Assembly: GCA_029319145.1 (NCBI GenBank)
Contig: CP119753.1
Span: 3,720,001 to 3,784,000, forward strand
From: Microbacter sp. GSS18
GTDB lineage: Bacteria > Actinomycetota > Actinomycetes > Actinomycetales > Microbacteriaceae
DNA length: 64,000 nt
Direction: 5' to 3'
The position numbers and the translations under genes are program-made. Under the pieces are notes generated by a model. That model was not told the DNA's origin. It saw nothing but the letters and a program-made list of their open reading frames with translations, and did no database searches. Shown one piece after another: positions 1 through 8,710 of this stretch (position 1 is the stretch's first letter; each line of letters opens with the position of its first letter).

Positions 1-1407
1 GCCGCGAATCCCGAGGCGAGCACGATCGTCGCGTTCGGCAGCGAGGTCACCGTCATCCCGATCTTCGGCGTGCCGCTGACGATCTTCGACTACAGCTCGC
101 AGGTGTTCCCGCCACTGCTCATGGCCGCGGTCCTCGGGCCGCTCTACCGGGGGTTGAAGAAGATCATCCCCGACAACCTGCAGCTGATCTTCGTGCCGTT
201 CCTCGCGATGCTCGTGATGATCCCGCTCACCGCGTTCCTCATCGGCCCGATCGGCGTGTACGTCGGCGCGTGGCTCGCGCAGGGCCTGGCCGCCATCAAC
301 ACATGGTCGCCGTTCGTCTTCGCGATCCTCATCCCGCTCGCCTACCCGTTCATGGTGCCGCTCGGCCTGCACTGGCCGATCAACGCGATCATGCTGCTGA
401 ACATCCAGACGCTCGGCTACGACTTCATCCAGGGGCCCATGGGCGCGTGGAACTTCGCGTGCTTCGGCGCCACCGCCGGCGTGCTCGTGCTGGCCTGGCG
501 CGAACGCGACAAGCAGATGAGGCAGACGGCGACCGGCGCGCTCGCCGCGGGGCTGTTCGGCGGCATCTCGGAACCGTCGCTGTACGGCATCCATCTGCGC
601 TTCAAGCGCATCTATCCACGGATGCTGGTCGGCTGCGCCGTCGGCGGAATCATCATCGGCGTCGGCGGCGGAGTGAAGACGCAGGCGTTCGTGTTCACGT
701 CGCTGCTGACGATCCCCGCGTTCGACAACATCCTGCTGTACACGATCGCGATCGGCGCGGCCTTCGCGACCTCGATGGTCCTGGTGATGCTGTCGGGCTA
801 CAAGCCGAAGGAGGCCAAGGCGGTCGCCGAGGCGGGCGTCACGGTCGCCGACATCGCTTCGCGCAAGGGCGGCGAGAGCTCGGACACGCTCATCGCGGCC
901 GCCGCTCCCCGCACCGTCAACCCCGCCGACGTCGCGCTGCACGTGCTGTCGCCGCTCGCGGGCACCGTGGTGCCGCTGTCGGAGGTGCCCGACCCCGTGT
1001 TCGGCAGCGGCACGATGGGCCCCGGCGCCGCGATCGAGCCGAGCGGCGACACGGTCTACGCCCCCGGCCCCGGACTCGTGGCCGCCGCCCAGCCGACCGG
1101 GCACGCGTTCGGCCTCGTGCTGGACGGCGACGTCGAGCTGCTGATCCACGTCGGCATCGACACGGTGAACCTCAAGGGCGAGGGGTTCACCGTCCACGTC
1201 AAGAACGGAGACCGGATCGACGAGGGGACGCCGCTGGTGACCTTCGACCGGTCGGTCATCGAGGCGGCAGGCTACCCGCTCATCACGCCGGTCATCGTGC
1301 TCAACGCCGAGCAGTTCGGCGACGTGCGTCCGGCGGTCAAGGGTGCGGTCACGCCCGGCGCTCCGCTCATCGAGGTCATCGCCAAGCAGGAGGCGCCGAA
1401 GGTCTGA
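1..1407 (+). CDS. PTS beta-glucoside-type EIIC-EIIA permease, 5' end outside window
   Basis: Carboxy-terminal 468 residues of a sugar phosphotransferase permease; the reading frame is open from base 1, so the start and any EIIB domain lie upstream. The first ~260 visible residues are strongly hydrophobic membrane segments of an EIIC domain and contain GISEPSLYG, the conserved sugar-binding signature of the glucose/glucoside superfamily. A linker leads to a C-terminal EIIA domain (~residues 310-450) with the LLIHVGIDTV motif; its histidine (about residue 383 of the visible part) is the expected phosphorylation site. By family it would import and phosphorylate a glucoside such as a beta-glucoside, sucrose or trehalose; the substrate cannot be read from the sequence. 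The gene ends just before a strong bidirectional hairpin. Confidence 0.9.
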   Translation, partial: AANPEASTIVAFGSEVTVIPIFGVPLTIFDYSSQVFPPLLMAAVLGPLYRGLKKIIPDNLQLIFVPFLAMLVMIPLTAFLIGPIGVYVGAWLAQGLAAINTWSPFVFAILIPLAYPFMVPLGLHWPINAIMLLNIQTLGYDFIQGPMGAWNFACFGATAGVLVLAWRERDKQMRQTATGALAAGLFGGISEPSLYGIHLRFKRIYPRMLVGCAVGGIIIGVGGGVKTQAFVFTSLLTIPAFDNILLYTIAIGAAFATSMVLVMLSGYKPKEAKAVAEAGVTVADIASRKGGESSDTLIAAAAPRTVNPADVALHVLSPLAGTVVPLSEVPDPVFGSGTMGPGAAIEPSGDTVYAPGPGLVAAAQPTGHAFGLVLDGDVELLIHVGIDTVNLKGEGFTVHVKNGDRIDEGTPLVTFDRSVIEAAGYPLITPVIVLNAEQFGDVRPAVKGAVTPGAPLIEVIAKQEAPKV

Positions 1408-1412
1408 GTCTC

Positions 1413-1450
1413 GGGCGGCCGGCATCCGTGGGGGCGATGCCGGCCGGCCC
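1413..1450. terminator. Bidirectional hairpin terminator between convergent genes
   Basis: Near-perfect inverted repeat, GGGCGGCCGGCATC pairing with GATGCCGGCCGGCCC across a 9-nt loop with one bulged base. It sits in the 51-bp gap between the PTS gene (+) and the transglycosylase-like gene (-), where a shared terminator is expected. There is no T-run, as is common in high-GC actinobacteria. Confidence 0.7.
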
Positions 1451-1458
1451 GCTCTCGA

Positions 1459-2352
1459 TCAGTACCAGTCGGTTGCGACCGAGTGGCCCCATGCCGCGCA
1501 CGGCGAACCGTAGGCGCGGGCGATGTAGTCCAGGCCCCACTGGATCTGCGTCGTGGCGTTGGTCTGCCAGTCGGCGCCGGCGGTGGCCATCTTGCTGCCG
1601 GGCAGCGACTGCGGAATGCCGGTCGCACCGCTCGAGGGGTTGTAGGCCTGGTAGTTCCAGCCCGACTCCTTGGTCCACAGCGAGTCCAGGCACGAGAACT
1701 GGTCGGCGCCCCAGCCGTACTGCGACGCGGCGAGGTTGCGCGCCGTCGCCTTGGCGCCGTCGACGGTGTTGCCGGCGGCGAGCGCCTTCGCGGCCTCCTC
1801 GGCCTTGCGCTTGGCCTCGGCGGCCTTGCGTGCGGCCTCCTCTTCGGCGGCCTTCTTCTCGCGCGCCTGCTCGAGGCGGTCGGCGAGGTCGGCGACGCGG
1901 GCGTTGACGACCGCTGCCGCATCCTCGGCCTGGGCGGTCGCTTCGGGCAGCAGCAGCGCCGGCATGATGTCGAGGTCGGACAGGCCCGCGATCGCGGTGC
2001 GCACGTCGGCGGTGTCGATCGAGGTGTCGTCGACGCCGAGGTCGAGCCCTTCGGAGCGGATGTCCGAGGACAGGGCGGCGGCGGCCTCGACGGCCGCGCG
2101 AGCGGACGTCAGTGCACCGTGGGCGTCGGACGCAATGGTCTCGACGGTCTCGGGCGCGGCCGTCGGGCTCGGCGCGGCGGTCAGCGCGAAGCCCGCCTGC
2201 GGGGCGAACGAGGCCGCTGCGGCCAGGTGCGGCGTCGCCGAGACGAAGCCGGTGGTGAGGAGGATACCGAGGGCGGCACCACCCGCGACGAGCGCGGCGG
2301 GGACGCGACGGCGGCGATTGCGGGCAGGGGCGAGCGACGAAGTGGAGCGCAA
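1459..2352 (-). CDS. Secreted lytic-transglycosylase-like protein with coiled coil
   Basis: 297 residues. An arginine-rich start (NRRRR) followed by a hydrophobic stretch ending near residue 45 (SATPHLAAAA) is a secretion signal. A middle segment (~150-195) is made of Ala/Lys/Glu repeats typical of a coiled coil. The last ~85 residues form a small goose-lysozyme/transglycosylase-type fold as in actinobacterial resuscitation-like and aggregation-promoting proteins, with LWTKESGWN carrying the likely catalytic glutamate, then GATGIPQSLPGSKMA and a final WGHS. Two cysteines in the domain could form a disulfide. The expected role is cutting peptidoglycan outside the membrane. The gene stands alone. 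The family call is confident; the precise cleavage is inferred. Confidence 0.8.
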   Translation of the reverse strand: MRSTSSLAPARNRRRRVPAALVAGGAALGILLTTGFVSATPHLAAAASFAPQAGFALTAAPSPTAAPETVETIASDAHGALTSARAAVEAAAALSSDIRSEGLDLGVDDTSIDTADVRTAIAGLSDLDIMPALLLPEATAQAEDAAAVVNARVADLADRLEQAREKKAAEEEAARKAAEAKRKAEEAAKALAAGNTVDGAKATARNLAASQYGWGADQFSCLDSLWTKESGWNYQAYNPSSGATGIPQSLPGSKMATAGADWQTNATTQIQWGLDYIARAYGSPCAAWGHSVATDWY

Positions 2353-2554
2353 GATCGGGGGAGGTCCTTAGAGTCGGGGAGGGCCGCGGTGCGCGGCGGA
2401 TGCACCCTCGGGTCGGGCGCGAAGTCTCGAGTCTCACGTGCCTGTCTGGACGAAATCCCCTGTTCCACTGGGTATTCCGTCAAAGCCGCCCGGACGTCTC
2501 GTGGGTGAATCCGCAGGATCTCCTGCCCGCCTAGGCTTGTCGGGGAGGTTCCGC

Positions 2555-3364
2555 ATGCCCTTTCCCTCGCCCGATCTGAAGCTCATCGCCGTCGACATGG
2601 ACGGCACACTCCTCGACGGCGAGGGGCATGTCCCCGAGGCCCTGTGGCCGCTGCTTGCGCGCCTGACCGAGCTCGGCATCCTGTTCGTGCCGTCCAGCGG
2701 CCGCCAGCTGGCGACGCTTCGCCGCATCTTCGAGGGGCACGAAGCCGACATGGTCTTCATCGCCGAGAACGGCGCCTATGTCGTGCACGGCGACGAGGAG
2801 ATCAGTTCAGATGCCATGGACCCGGCGTTCGCCGAGACCGTCATCCGTCGCGTGCGCGACCTCGTAGCGGCGGGCTCGGACCTCGGGCTCGTCGTGTGCG
2901 GCAAGCGCTCGGCGTACATCGAGCGCACCGGCGACGCGTTCCGGACCGAGGCCGACCGGTACTACGCCGCGCTCGAAGAGACCGACGACCTGCTCACCGT
3001 CGACGACCAGATCCTCAAGCTCGCGATCTTCGACTTCGACGAAGCGGCCGCCACCGCCCCGGCGCTGGAGGACTGGACGGCGACCCATCAGGTCGTGGTG
3101 TCGGGACATCACTGGATCGATGTCATGAACCAGGGCGTCAACAAGGGCGTCGCCCTCGAGCGCCTGCAGACGGCGGCGGGTGTGACGCGCGCGCAGTCCG
3201 CGGCGTTCGGGGACTATCTCAACGACCTCGAGCTGCTCGAAGCCGCGGACCTGTCGTTCGCGATGGCCAACGCCCACCCCGACCTGATCGCCCGGGCGCG
3301 CTACCGCGCCCCCGCCAACACCGAGAACGGCGTCATCACGACGGTGGAGCGGATGCTCGGCTGA
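2555..3364 (+). CDS. Cof-type HAD-IIB family sugar-phosphate phosphatase
   Basis: 269 residues. Motif I is VDMDGTLLD with nucleophile Asp14 and Asp16; an SSGR-like motif II follows (VPSSGRQL), and FGDYLNDLELL near the end is the metal-binding GDxxND-type motif of Cof/YbiV phosphatases. The cap is the IIB type. It is a cytoplasmic phosphatase acting on small phosphorylated metabolites; the substrate is unknown. The frame is open further upstream, but ATG 2555 is chosen because GGGGAGG lies a few bases before it, TAGGCT (2532-2537) fits a -10 box, and the domain begins right after it. Confidence 0.85.
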   Translation: MPFPSPDLKLIAVDMDGTLLDGEGHVPEALWPLLARLTELGILFVPSSGRQLATLRRIFEGHEADMVFIAENGAYVVHGDEEISSDAMDPAFAETVIRRVRDLVAAGSDLGLVVCGKRSAYIERTGDAFRTEADRYYAALEETDDLLTVDDQILKLAIFDFDEAAATAPALEDWTATHQVVVSGHHWIDVMNQGVNKGVALERLQTAAGVTRAQSAAFGDYLNDLELLEAADLSFAMANAHPDLIARARYRAPANTENGVITTVERMLG

Positions 3365-3372
3365 CCGCCGTC

Positions 3373-3397
3373 GGCCGCGGCCGTCTGCGCCGCGGCC
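3373..3397. terminator. Bidirectional GC hairpin
   Basis: Perfect 9-bp inverted repeat GGCCGCGGC / GCCGCGGCC around a 7-nt loop, placed between the convergent HAD gene and the metal ATPase gene. Confidence 0.65.
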
Positions 3398-3412
3398 GGC
3401 GATGCGGTGTCG

Positions 3413-5686
3413 TCAGCCCCGGTCGCGGGCGACGACGGCCTCGGGCGACAGGTCGAGGCGCCGCAGCAGCTGCGCGTTGAGGGCCACGACCACCGTGGAC
3501 AGCGACATCATGATCGCCCCCACCGACATCGGCAGCACGAACCCGATGGGCGCGAGGATGCCGGCGGCCAGCGGCACCGAGATGAGGTTGTACCCGGCCG
3601 CCCACCACAGGTTCTGCGTCATCTTGCGATACGACGCGTGCGACAGCTCGATCACCGAGAGTACGGCGCGCGGGTCGGAGCCGGCGAGGATCACGCCCGC
3701 CGACGCGATGGCGACATCCGTGCCGGCGCCGATCGCGAGGCCGACGTCGGCCTGGGCGAGCGCGGGGGCGTCGTTGACGCCGTCGCCCACCATGGCGACG
3801 CGACGGCCCTCGGTCTGCAGCTCCTTCACCGCGTTCGCCTTGTCCTCGGGGCGGACGCCGGCGAAGTAGCGGTCGATGCCGAGTTCGCCCGCGACCGATG
3901 CGGCGACCGCTTCGGCGTCGCCGGTGATCATGACGACCTGGACGCCGCGGGCGTGGAGGGCGTCGACGGCTTCGCGCGATTCCGGTCGGATCTCGTCGGC
4001 GAGGCGCAGCGCGCCCGCGACCTCGCCGTCGACGAGCACGTGCAGCACGATGGCGCCCTCGTCGTGCCAGGCCCGTGTGACGGGCAGCTCGGCGGCGCCC
4101 TCCTCGGCGAGCAGGTGCGGTCCGCCGACGCGCACGGTGCGTCCGTCGACGGCGGCCGTGACCCCGACGGCGGGGGAGGACGAGAAGTCGCCGGATGCCG
4201 GAACGCGGATCCCGCGGTCGGCCGCCGCCGCGACGATGGCCCGCGCGAGCGGGTGCTCGGAATCCGACTCCGCCGCCGCCGCGAGGGCGAGCACCTCGTC
4301 GGCGTCGCGGCCGCCGGCGACCTCGACGGCCGACACCGCCGGTGCGCCCTTGGTCAGGGTGCCGGTCTTGTCGAACAGCACGGTGTCGACGGTGCGCATG
4401 CTCTCGAGCGCCAGCCGGTCCTTCACCAGCACGCCGGCCTTGGCGGCGCGCTCGGTCGCGATCGAGACCACGAGGGGGATCGCGAGGCCCAGCGCGTGGG
4501 GGCACGCGATCACGAGGACGGTGATCGTGCGGACGACCGCCTCGTCCGGCAGCCCGATCGCGCTCCACACCGCCGCCGTGATCGCGGCGCTGCCCAGCGC
4601 GAACCAGAACAGCCACCCCGCCGCCCGGTCGGCGAGCCGCTGCGCGCGCGATGACGACGCCTGCGCGTCCGACACCATGCGCTGGATGCCCGCGAGAGCC
4701 GTCTCGTCGCCGACGGCGGTGATGCGCACGCGCAGGCCCGAGTCGGTCGCGACGGTGCCCGCGACGACGGTGTCGCCCTCGGAGCGGCGCACCGCGCGCG
4801 ACTCGCCCGTGATCATGGACTCGTCCACGCTCGCCGATCCCTGCACGACGGTGCCGTCGGCCGGGACGCGTCCGCCCGGCCGCACCACGACGATGTCGTC
4901 GACCGCGAGGTCGGCGGGCGAGACCGTCACCGTCGTGTCGCCGTCGACGCGCTCGGCCTCGTCGGGCAGGAGCGCGGCGAGCGAGTCCAGCGCCGAGGTC
5001 GTCTGGGCCAGGGAGCGCATCTCGATCCAGTGGCCGAGCAGCATGATGACGATCAGCAGCGCCAGCTCCCACCAGAACTCGAGCTGGTGGTGCAGGATGC
5101 CGAGCGTCGCGCCCCACGAGGCGAGGAACGCCACCGTGATGGCCAGTCCGACCAGCAGCATCATGCCGGGCTGTCGCGCACGCAGTTCGCTCACCGCGCC
5201 GGTCAGGAAGGGGCTCCCGCCCCACACGTACATGACCGTCCCGAGGACGGGAGAGATCCACGACGCCCACGCGGCATCGGGCAGCGGGTACCCGAGCAGC
5301 ATCGCGAACATCGGCGAGAACGCCACGACGGGCAGCGCGATCGCCAGCATGATCCAGAACAGGCGGCGGAAGCGCGCCACATGGCCCATGTGGTCGTGCC
5401 CGCCGCCGTGCGAACCGTGCCCGGCGTGTGCGTCGTTTCCGGCGTGGGCGTCGTGCCCAGCGTGGCCGGTGTGGGCGTCGTGGCCTGCGGTGGCGCGCGC
5501 GTCGCGGTTCTCGTGTGCGGCGTGCTCGTCCTGCGCGGCGGGGGCGGCGACGTCGGTAGGGGCGTCATGCCCGGTGTGCCGGTGGTGCTCGCGCGACACG
5601 TCGTCGTGTGCGCTCTGCGTGCGGCCGGGGTGGTTGTGCGGGTGGGTCGGTTCCGCGTGCTCGTCGTGACCGTGTCCGGTGCTCAT
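3413..5686 (-). CDS. CopB-like P1B heavy-metal ATPase (CPH motif) with His-rich N-terminus
   Basis: 757 residues. The first ~105 carry about two dozen histidines in degenerate GHDAH-type repeats, an intracellular metal-binding tail instead of a CxxC heavy-metal domain. Membrane segments follow, with the TGES actuator motif (MITGESRAV), the intramembrane motif IACPHALG near residue 394, the phosphorylated Asp of DKTGTLTKG near 438, and MVGDGVNDAPAL. In this family CPH (not CPC) defines the P1B-3 group, exporters of Cu(II), Cu(I) or Ag(I). Location and family indicate ATP-driven metal efflux across the cytoplasmic membrane. A CsoR-like palindrome lies 13 bp before the start, so copper-responsive derepression is likely. 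No copper chaperone or repressor gene is in the window. Confidence 0.9.
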   Translation of the reverse strand: MSTGHGHDEHAEPTHPHNHPGRTQSAHDDVSREHHRHTGHDAPTDVAAPAAQDEHAAHENRDARATAGHDAHTGHAGHDAHAGNDAHAGHGSHGGGHDHMGHVARFRRLFWIMLAIALPVVAFSPMFAMLLGYPLPDAAWASWISPVLGTVMYVWGGSPFLTGAVSELRARQPGMMLLVGLAITVAFLASWGATLGILHHQLEFWWELALLIVIMLLGHWIEMRSLAQTTSALDSLAALLPDEAERVDGDTTVTVSPADLAVDDIVVVRPGGRVPADGTVVQGSASVDESMITGESRAVRRSEGDTVVAGTVATDSGLRVRITAVGDETALAGIQRMVSDAQASSSRAQRLADRAAGWLFWFALGSAAITAAVWSAIGLPDEAVVRTITVLVIACPHALGLAIPLVVSIATERAAKAGVLVKDRLALESMRTVDTVLFDKTGTLTKGAPAVSAVEVAGGRDADEVLALAAAAESDSEHPLARAIVAAAADRGIRVPASGDFSSSPAVGVTAAVDGRTVRVGGPHLLAEEGAAELPVTRAWHDEGAIVLHVLVDGEVAGALRLADEIRPESREAVDALHARGVQVVMITGDAEAVAASVAGELGIDRYFAGVRPEDKANAVKELQTEGRRVAMVGDGVNDAPALAQADVGLAIGAGTDVAIASAGVILAGSDPRAVLSVIELSHASYRKMTQNLWWAAGYNLISVPLAAGILAPIGFVLPMSVGAIMMSLSTVVVALNAQLLRRLDLSPEAVVARDRG

Positions 5687-5698
5687 GATGATCCGAAC

Positions 5699-5715
5699 AT
5701 ACCCCTAGGGGGTAT
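5699..5715 (-). promoter_or_regulatory. CsoR-family-like operator before the CopB ATPase
   Basis: ATACCCCTAGGGGGTAT, a pseudo-palindrome of the ATACCCC...GGGGTAT type bound by CsoR/DUF156 metal-sensing repressors. On the minus strand it overlaps the likely promoter (TATGTT follows it) and ends 13 bp before the ATPase ATG. It also covers the stop codon of the upstream hydrolase gene (5705-5707). Confidence 0.55.
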
Positions 5716-6493
5716 CTATTCCCACCTCCTGCAGGTGTCGGATGCCCTCGAGCACCGCGGCGTGGGTGCTCGACGACCCGAGCAGCCGGAAATGCCCCGG
5801 CGCGGGCACCTCGATGTTCCTCGCGCCCTCGAGGCGGCTGCCTTCGGGGATGTGCGGGTCGTACGGGCCGAAGATCGACACGATGCGCGCGTTGACGGCC
5901 CTCTCATGCGCGAGCGCGACGATCGTGGCGTCATCGGGTCGGAACTCGCGGATGCTCGGGTCCAGGGGCAGGAGGCGCGCCATCCACGAACCGGCGAACG
6001 GCGTCGCGACCGCGACGAGGCCGCGCAGGCCGAGGTTCGCAGCGGGCGACGCCGGCCGAAGCCGGTCCTGGTCCACGGCGCCGGCCGCGGTGGCGGCATC
6101 CGCGTCCAGAAGCGCGCGCTTGCCGATCAGGCCGCCTTTGCTGTGGGCGACGAGCACGCGTCCCGCGGGTGGAACCGGGTCCTTCGCGAGGGCGCGGGTG
6201 AGGCGCATGGCGGTGTCGGGAACGCTGCGGCGGTTCATCCCGAGCCCGTGGATGACGTTCACCCGGTACCCGGCGGCGGCGATGGCGTCGCCCAGCGGGC
6301 GGAGGAACGTCCAGTGCTCGTACACGCCGGGCAGCAGCACGATCTCGGGCAGCGACGGGTCTCCGGTGCGCCACGGGGGCGGCGTCGGCCGGGGCAGGCC
6401 CACCGTCCACGGCAGCGAGAGGACGGCGAGCTGATGCCGCCCCGCGTACAGGTAGTCGGCGGCCCACCACAGCAGGCGGCGGACGGGGTTCAC
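5705..6493 (-). CDS. Alpha/beta hydrolase family protein
   Basis: 262 residues. Begins with a short basic stretch (MNPVRRLLWWAADYLYAGRH), then the hydrolase core. ILLPGVYEHW resembles the oxyanion-hole region, and VLVAHSKGGLIGKR holds the nucleophilic serine in an A-H-S-K-G elbow, as in lipase/PGAP1-like hydrolases. The C-terminal GHFRLLGS supplies a plausible catalytic His. Start is GTG 6493: TAGGGT (6500-6505 on the minus strand) lies 6 nt before it, the leaderless promoter pattern seen repeatedly here. It is upstream of and co-directional with the copper ATPase, but the operator in between suggests separate control. Substrate unknown. Confidence 0.75.
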   Translation of the reverse strand: MNPVRRLLWWAADYLYAGRHQLAVLSLPWTVGLPRPTPPPWRTGDPSLPEIVLLPGVYEHWTFLRPLGDAIAAAGYRVNVIHGLGMNRRSVPDTAMRLTRALAKDPVPPAGRVLVAHSKGGLIGKRALLDADAATAAGAVDQDRLRPASPAANLGLRGLVAVATPFAGSWMARLLPLDPSIREFRPDDATIVALAHERAVNARIVSIFGPYDPHIPEGSRLEGARNIEVPAPGHFRLLGSSSTHAAVLEGIRHLQEVGIDTP

Positions 6494-6541
6494 GCCGCCA
6501 CCCTAGTGGTTCGGGCATCCGATCAGGTCTTTCACGCCCGG

Positions 6542-6668
6542 TAGACTGACGCGCACGGCCCCTCGGCCGCCACACCCACACACACCACACCGAAGCCCCG
6601 ACTTCGTGCGCACCGGTGCGCGCGGAGCCCGCCTGATCCCGGGCGGACCCGAGACCCCGGAGCGCCAC
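6542..6668 (+). promoter_or_regulatory. Promoter and ~115-nt leader of the SulP gene
   Basis: TAGACT (6542-6547) fits a -10 hexamer, which would give a 5' leader of about 110-120 nt before the SulP ATG. The leader contains a perfect 14-bp palindrome GCGCACCGGTGCGC (6608-6621). I recognise no known riboswitch in it. Confidence 0.35.
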
Positions 6669-8186
6669 ATGACCGCCGTCGTCCCCACCCAGGACCCCGC
6701 CGCCCGCTACCGCATCGAGCCCACGGTGCTGCAGGCGCTGCGCAGCCCCCGCATCCTCACGCGCGAGGTGCTGGCCGGCCTCGTGGTTGCGCTCGCGCTC
6801 ATCCCCGAGGCGATCGCGTTCTCGATCATCGCGGGCGTCGACCCGCGCGTCGGCCTGTTCTCGTCGTTCGTCATGGCCGTGGCCATCGCGTTCGTCGGCG
6901 GGCGCCCGGCCATGATCACGGCCGCCACCGGAGCGATCGCGCTCGTCGTGGCGCCGGTCGCCCGCGAATACGGAATGGACTACCTCATCGCGACGGTGAT
7001 CCTCGGCGGCATCCTGCAGATCGTGCTCGCCGCGCTCGGGGTCGCCAAGCTCATGCGGTTCATCCCGCGCAGCGTCATGGTGGGCTTCGTCAACGCGCTG
7101 GCGATCCTCATCTTCATGTCTCAGCTGCCGCAGCTGATCGACGTGCCGTGGCTGGTCTACCCCATGGTCGCCGTCGGCCTCGTCATCATCGTGTTCCTGC
7201 CGCGACTGACCAAGATCGTCCCGGCGCCGCTGGTGTCGATCGTGCTCGTCACCGCCGCCGCCGTCGTGTTCGGCCTGGCGGTTCCGACCGTCGGCGACCA
7301 GGGCGCGCTGCCCGAGAGCCTCCCCGAGCTGTTCATCCCGAACGTGCCGCTCACGCTCGAGACGCTCGGCATCATCGCTCCGTTCGCGCTCGGCGTCGCC
7401 CTCGTCGGCCTCATCGAGTCGCTGCTGACGGCGAAACTCGTCGACGACATCACCGACACGCACTCGCGCAAGTCGCGCGAGGCGTGGGGTCAGGGCGTCG
7501 CGAACGTCCTCTCGGGAGCGTTCGGCGGCATGGGCGGCTGCGCCATGATCGGCCAGACGATGATCAACGTGAAAGTCTCGGGCGCGCGCACGCGCATCTC
7601 GACGTTCCTCGCGGGCGTGTTCCTGCTGATCCTCGTGGTCGTCCTCGGCGACATCGTCGCGATCATCCCGATGGCCGCGCTCGTGGCCGTCATGATCATG
7701 GTCTCGGTCGCGACGTTCGACTGGCACAGCATCCGCCCCTCCACGCTCAAGCGGATGCCGTGGAGCGAGACCAGCGTCATGCTCGTCACCGTCATCGCGA
7801 CCGTCTGGACGCACAACCTCGCGATCGGCGTCGTGCTGGGCGTGCTGACCGCCATGGTGCTGTTCGCGCGCCGCGTCGCGCACTTCACGTCGGTCAAGCG
7901 CGAGATCTCGAAGGACGGCGAGACCGCGCACTACACGGTCAACGGCGAGCTGTTCTTCGCATCGAGCAACGACCTGACGACCCAGTTCGAGTACTCGCAC
8001 GACCCCGACAGCATCGTGATCGACATGTCGAACTCGCACATCTGGGACGCCTCGACCGTCGCCGCTCTCGACGCGATCGTCACCAAGTACGCGCACCGCG
8101 GCAAGACCGTCGACATCCAGGGCATGAACGAGGCCACGATCGACTTCCACGGCCGCCTTTCGGGGAACCTCGGCGGCGGCCACTGA
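6669..8186 (+). CDS. SulP/SLC26 family anion transporter with STAS domain
   Basis: 505 residues. A transmembrane core runs from about residue 30 to 390, with the conserved IPEAIAFSIIAGVDPRVGLF opening, the AATGAIALVVAP region and GGMGGCAMIGQTMINV, all hallmarks of the sulfate permease superfamily. The last ~100 residues form a cytoplasmic STAS domain (VIDMSNSHIWDASTVAAL). Members move sulfate, bicarbonate or other anions, often with Na+ or H+; the substrate is not visible. ATG 6669 is preferred over an upstream in-frame GTG because it is the first strong start before the domain. Its stop codon is the first base triplet of a 130-bp tandem repeat. Confidence 0.88.
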   Translation: MTAVVPTQDPAARYRIEPTVLQALRSPRILTREVLAGLVVALALIPEAIAFSIIAGVDPRVGLFSSFVMAVAIAFVGGRPAMITAATGAIALVVAPVAREYGMDYLIATVILGGILQIVLAALGVAKLMRFIPRSVMVGFVNALAILIFMSQLPQLIDVPWLVYPMVAVGLVIIVFLPRLTKIVPAPLVSIVLVTAAAVVFGLAVPTVGDQGALPESLPELFIPNVPLTLETLGIIAPFALGVALVGLIESLLTAKLVDDITDTHSRKSREAWGQGVANVLSGAFGGMGGCAMIGQTMINVKVSGARTRISTFLAGVFLLILVVVLGDIVAIIPMAALVAVMIMVSVATFDWHSIRPSTLKRMPWSETSVMLVTVIATVWTHNLAIGVVLGVLTAMVLFARRVAHFTSVKREISKDGETAHYTVNGELFFASSNDLTTQFEYSHDPDSIVIDMSNSHIWDASTVAALDAIVTKYAHRGKTVDIQGMNEATIDFHGRLSGNLGGGH

Positions 8187-8575
8187 GGTCCGCGCGGATG
8201 TCGGCGCGTCGCGGCATCCGCTTCACTCGGCGATGAATGCCGCCCGAGGCGCGTTATGGCGGCATCGGGCGCCAAGCGAGCGGGGGCTCGCGTCGCCGGG
8301 TCGGCGTTGCCGGTGAGGTTCGCGCGGATGTCGGCGCGCCCCGGCATCCGCTTCACTCGGCGATGGATGCCGCCCGAGGTGCGTTATGGCGGCATCGGGC
8401 GCCAAGCGAGCGGGGGCTCGCGTCGCCGGGTCGGCGTTGCCGGTGAGGTTCGCGCGGATGTCGGCGCGCCCCGGCATCCGCTTCACTCGGCGATGGATGC
8501 CGCCCGAGGCACGTATCGCGGCATCCGGCGCCAAGCAAGCGTCGGCTCGGGGCGTTCGGTTGGCGTTGCCGGTCG
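8184..8575 (+). repeat. Three-unit 130-bp tandem repeat
   Basis: Units begin near 8184, 8314 and 8444 (the word CGCGCGGATG recurs at 8191, 8321 and 8451, exactly 130 bp apart). Units 1 and 2 are nearly identical; unit 3 diverges in its second half. Each unit holds a hairpin such as ATGCCGCC / GGCGGCAT (8237-8265 in unit 1) and the word GCGCCAAGCGAGC. The period is not a multiple of three and no ORF with coding character runs through it, so it is treated as non-coding. The first unit begins at the stop codon of the SulP gene. Confidence 0.85.
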
Positions 8576-8612
8576 CGACGGAGCCTGCGGGCGACAGTGC
8601 GCGCCAACCGAA
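8555..8612. repeat. Perfect 11-bp inverted repeat in intergenic DNA
   Basis: TTCGGTTGGCG (8555-8565) pairs perfectly with CGCCAACCGAA (8602-8612) around 36 nt. It overlaps the end of the tandem repeats and precedes the Tat-exported protein gene. It could be a terminator or a structured RNA end; function not known. The remaining 8613-8710 holds TAGCTT (8663-8668), a possible -10 for the next gene. Confidence 0.5.
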
Positions 8613-8710
8613 GGGGCGGCCGTAGCGGTCCCGCATGCTTTGCCCGCCCGTCGCGCGTTCCGCTAGCTTGGGTCGGATTGCCGCCTGCGCATATACGGAA
8701 CCGGAGTGAC

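Noticed and set aside
6548..6668. Riboswitch in the SulP leader
   Set aside because: Only a GC palindrome is visible; I could not match any known aptamer core.
5931..8183. 750-residue antisense ORF over the SulP gene
   Set aside because: Arg/Asp/His-rich low-information composition and no motif; the sense strand carries a full SulP protein. A GC-driven shadow.
8184..8575. CRISPR array
   Set aside because: Units are tandem 130-bp copies with no short repeats separated by unique spacers, and no cas genes are near.
8237..8666. Short ORFs through the tandem repeats
   Set aside because: The 130-bp period shifts frame in every unit and the products are Arg-rich without any start signal; treated as non-coding.
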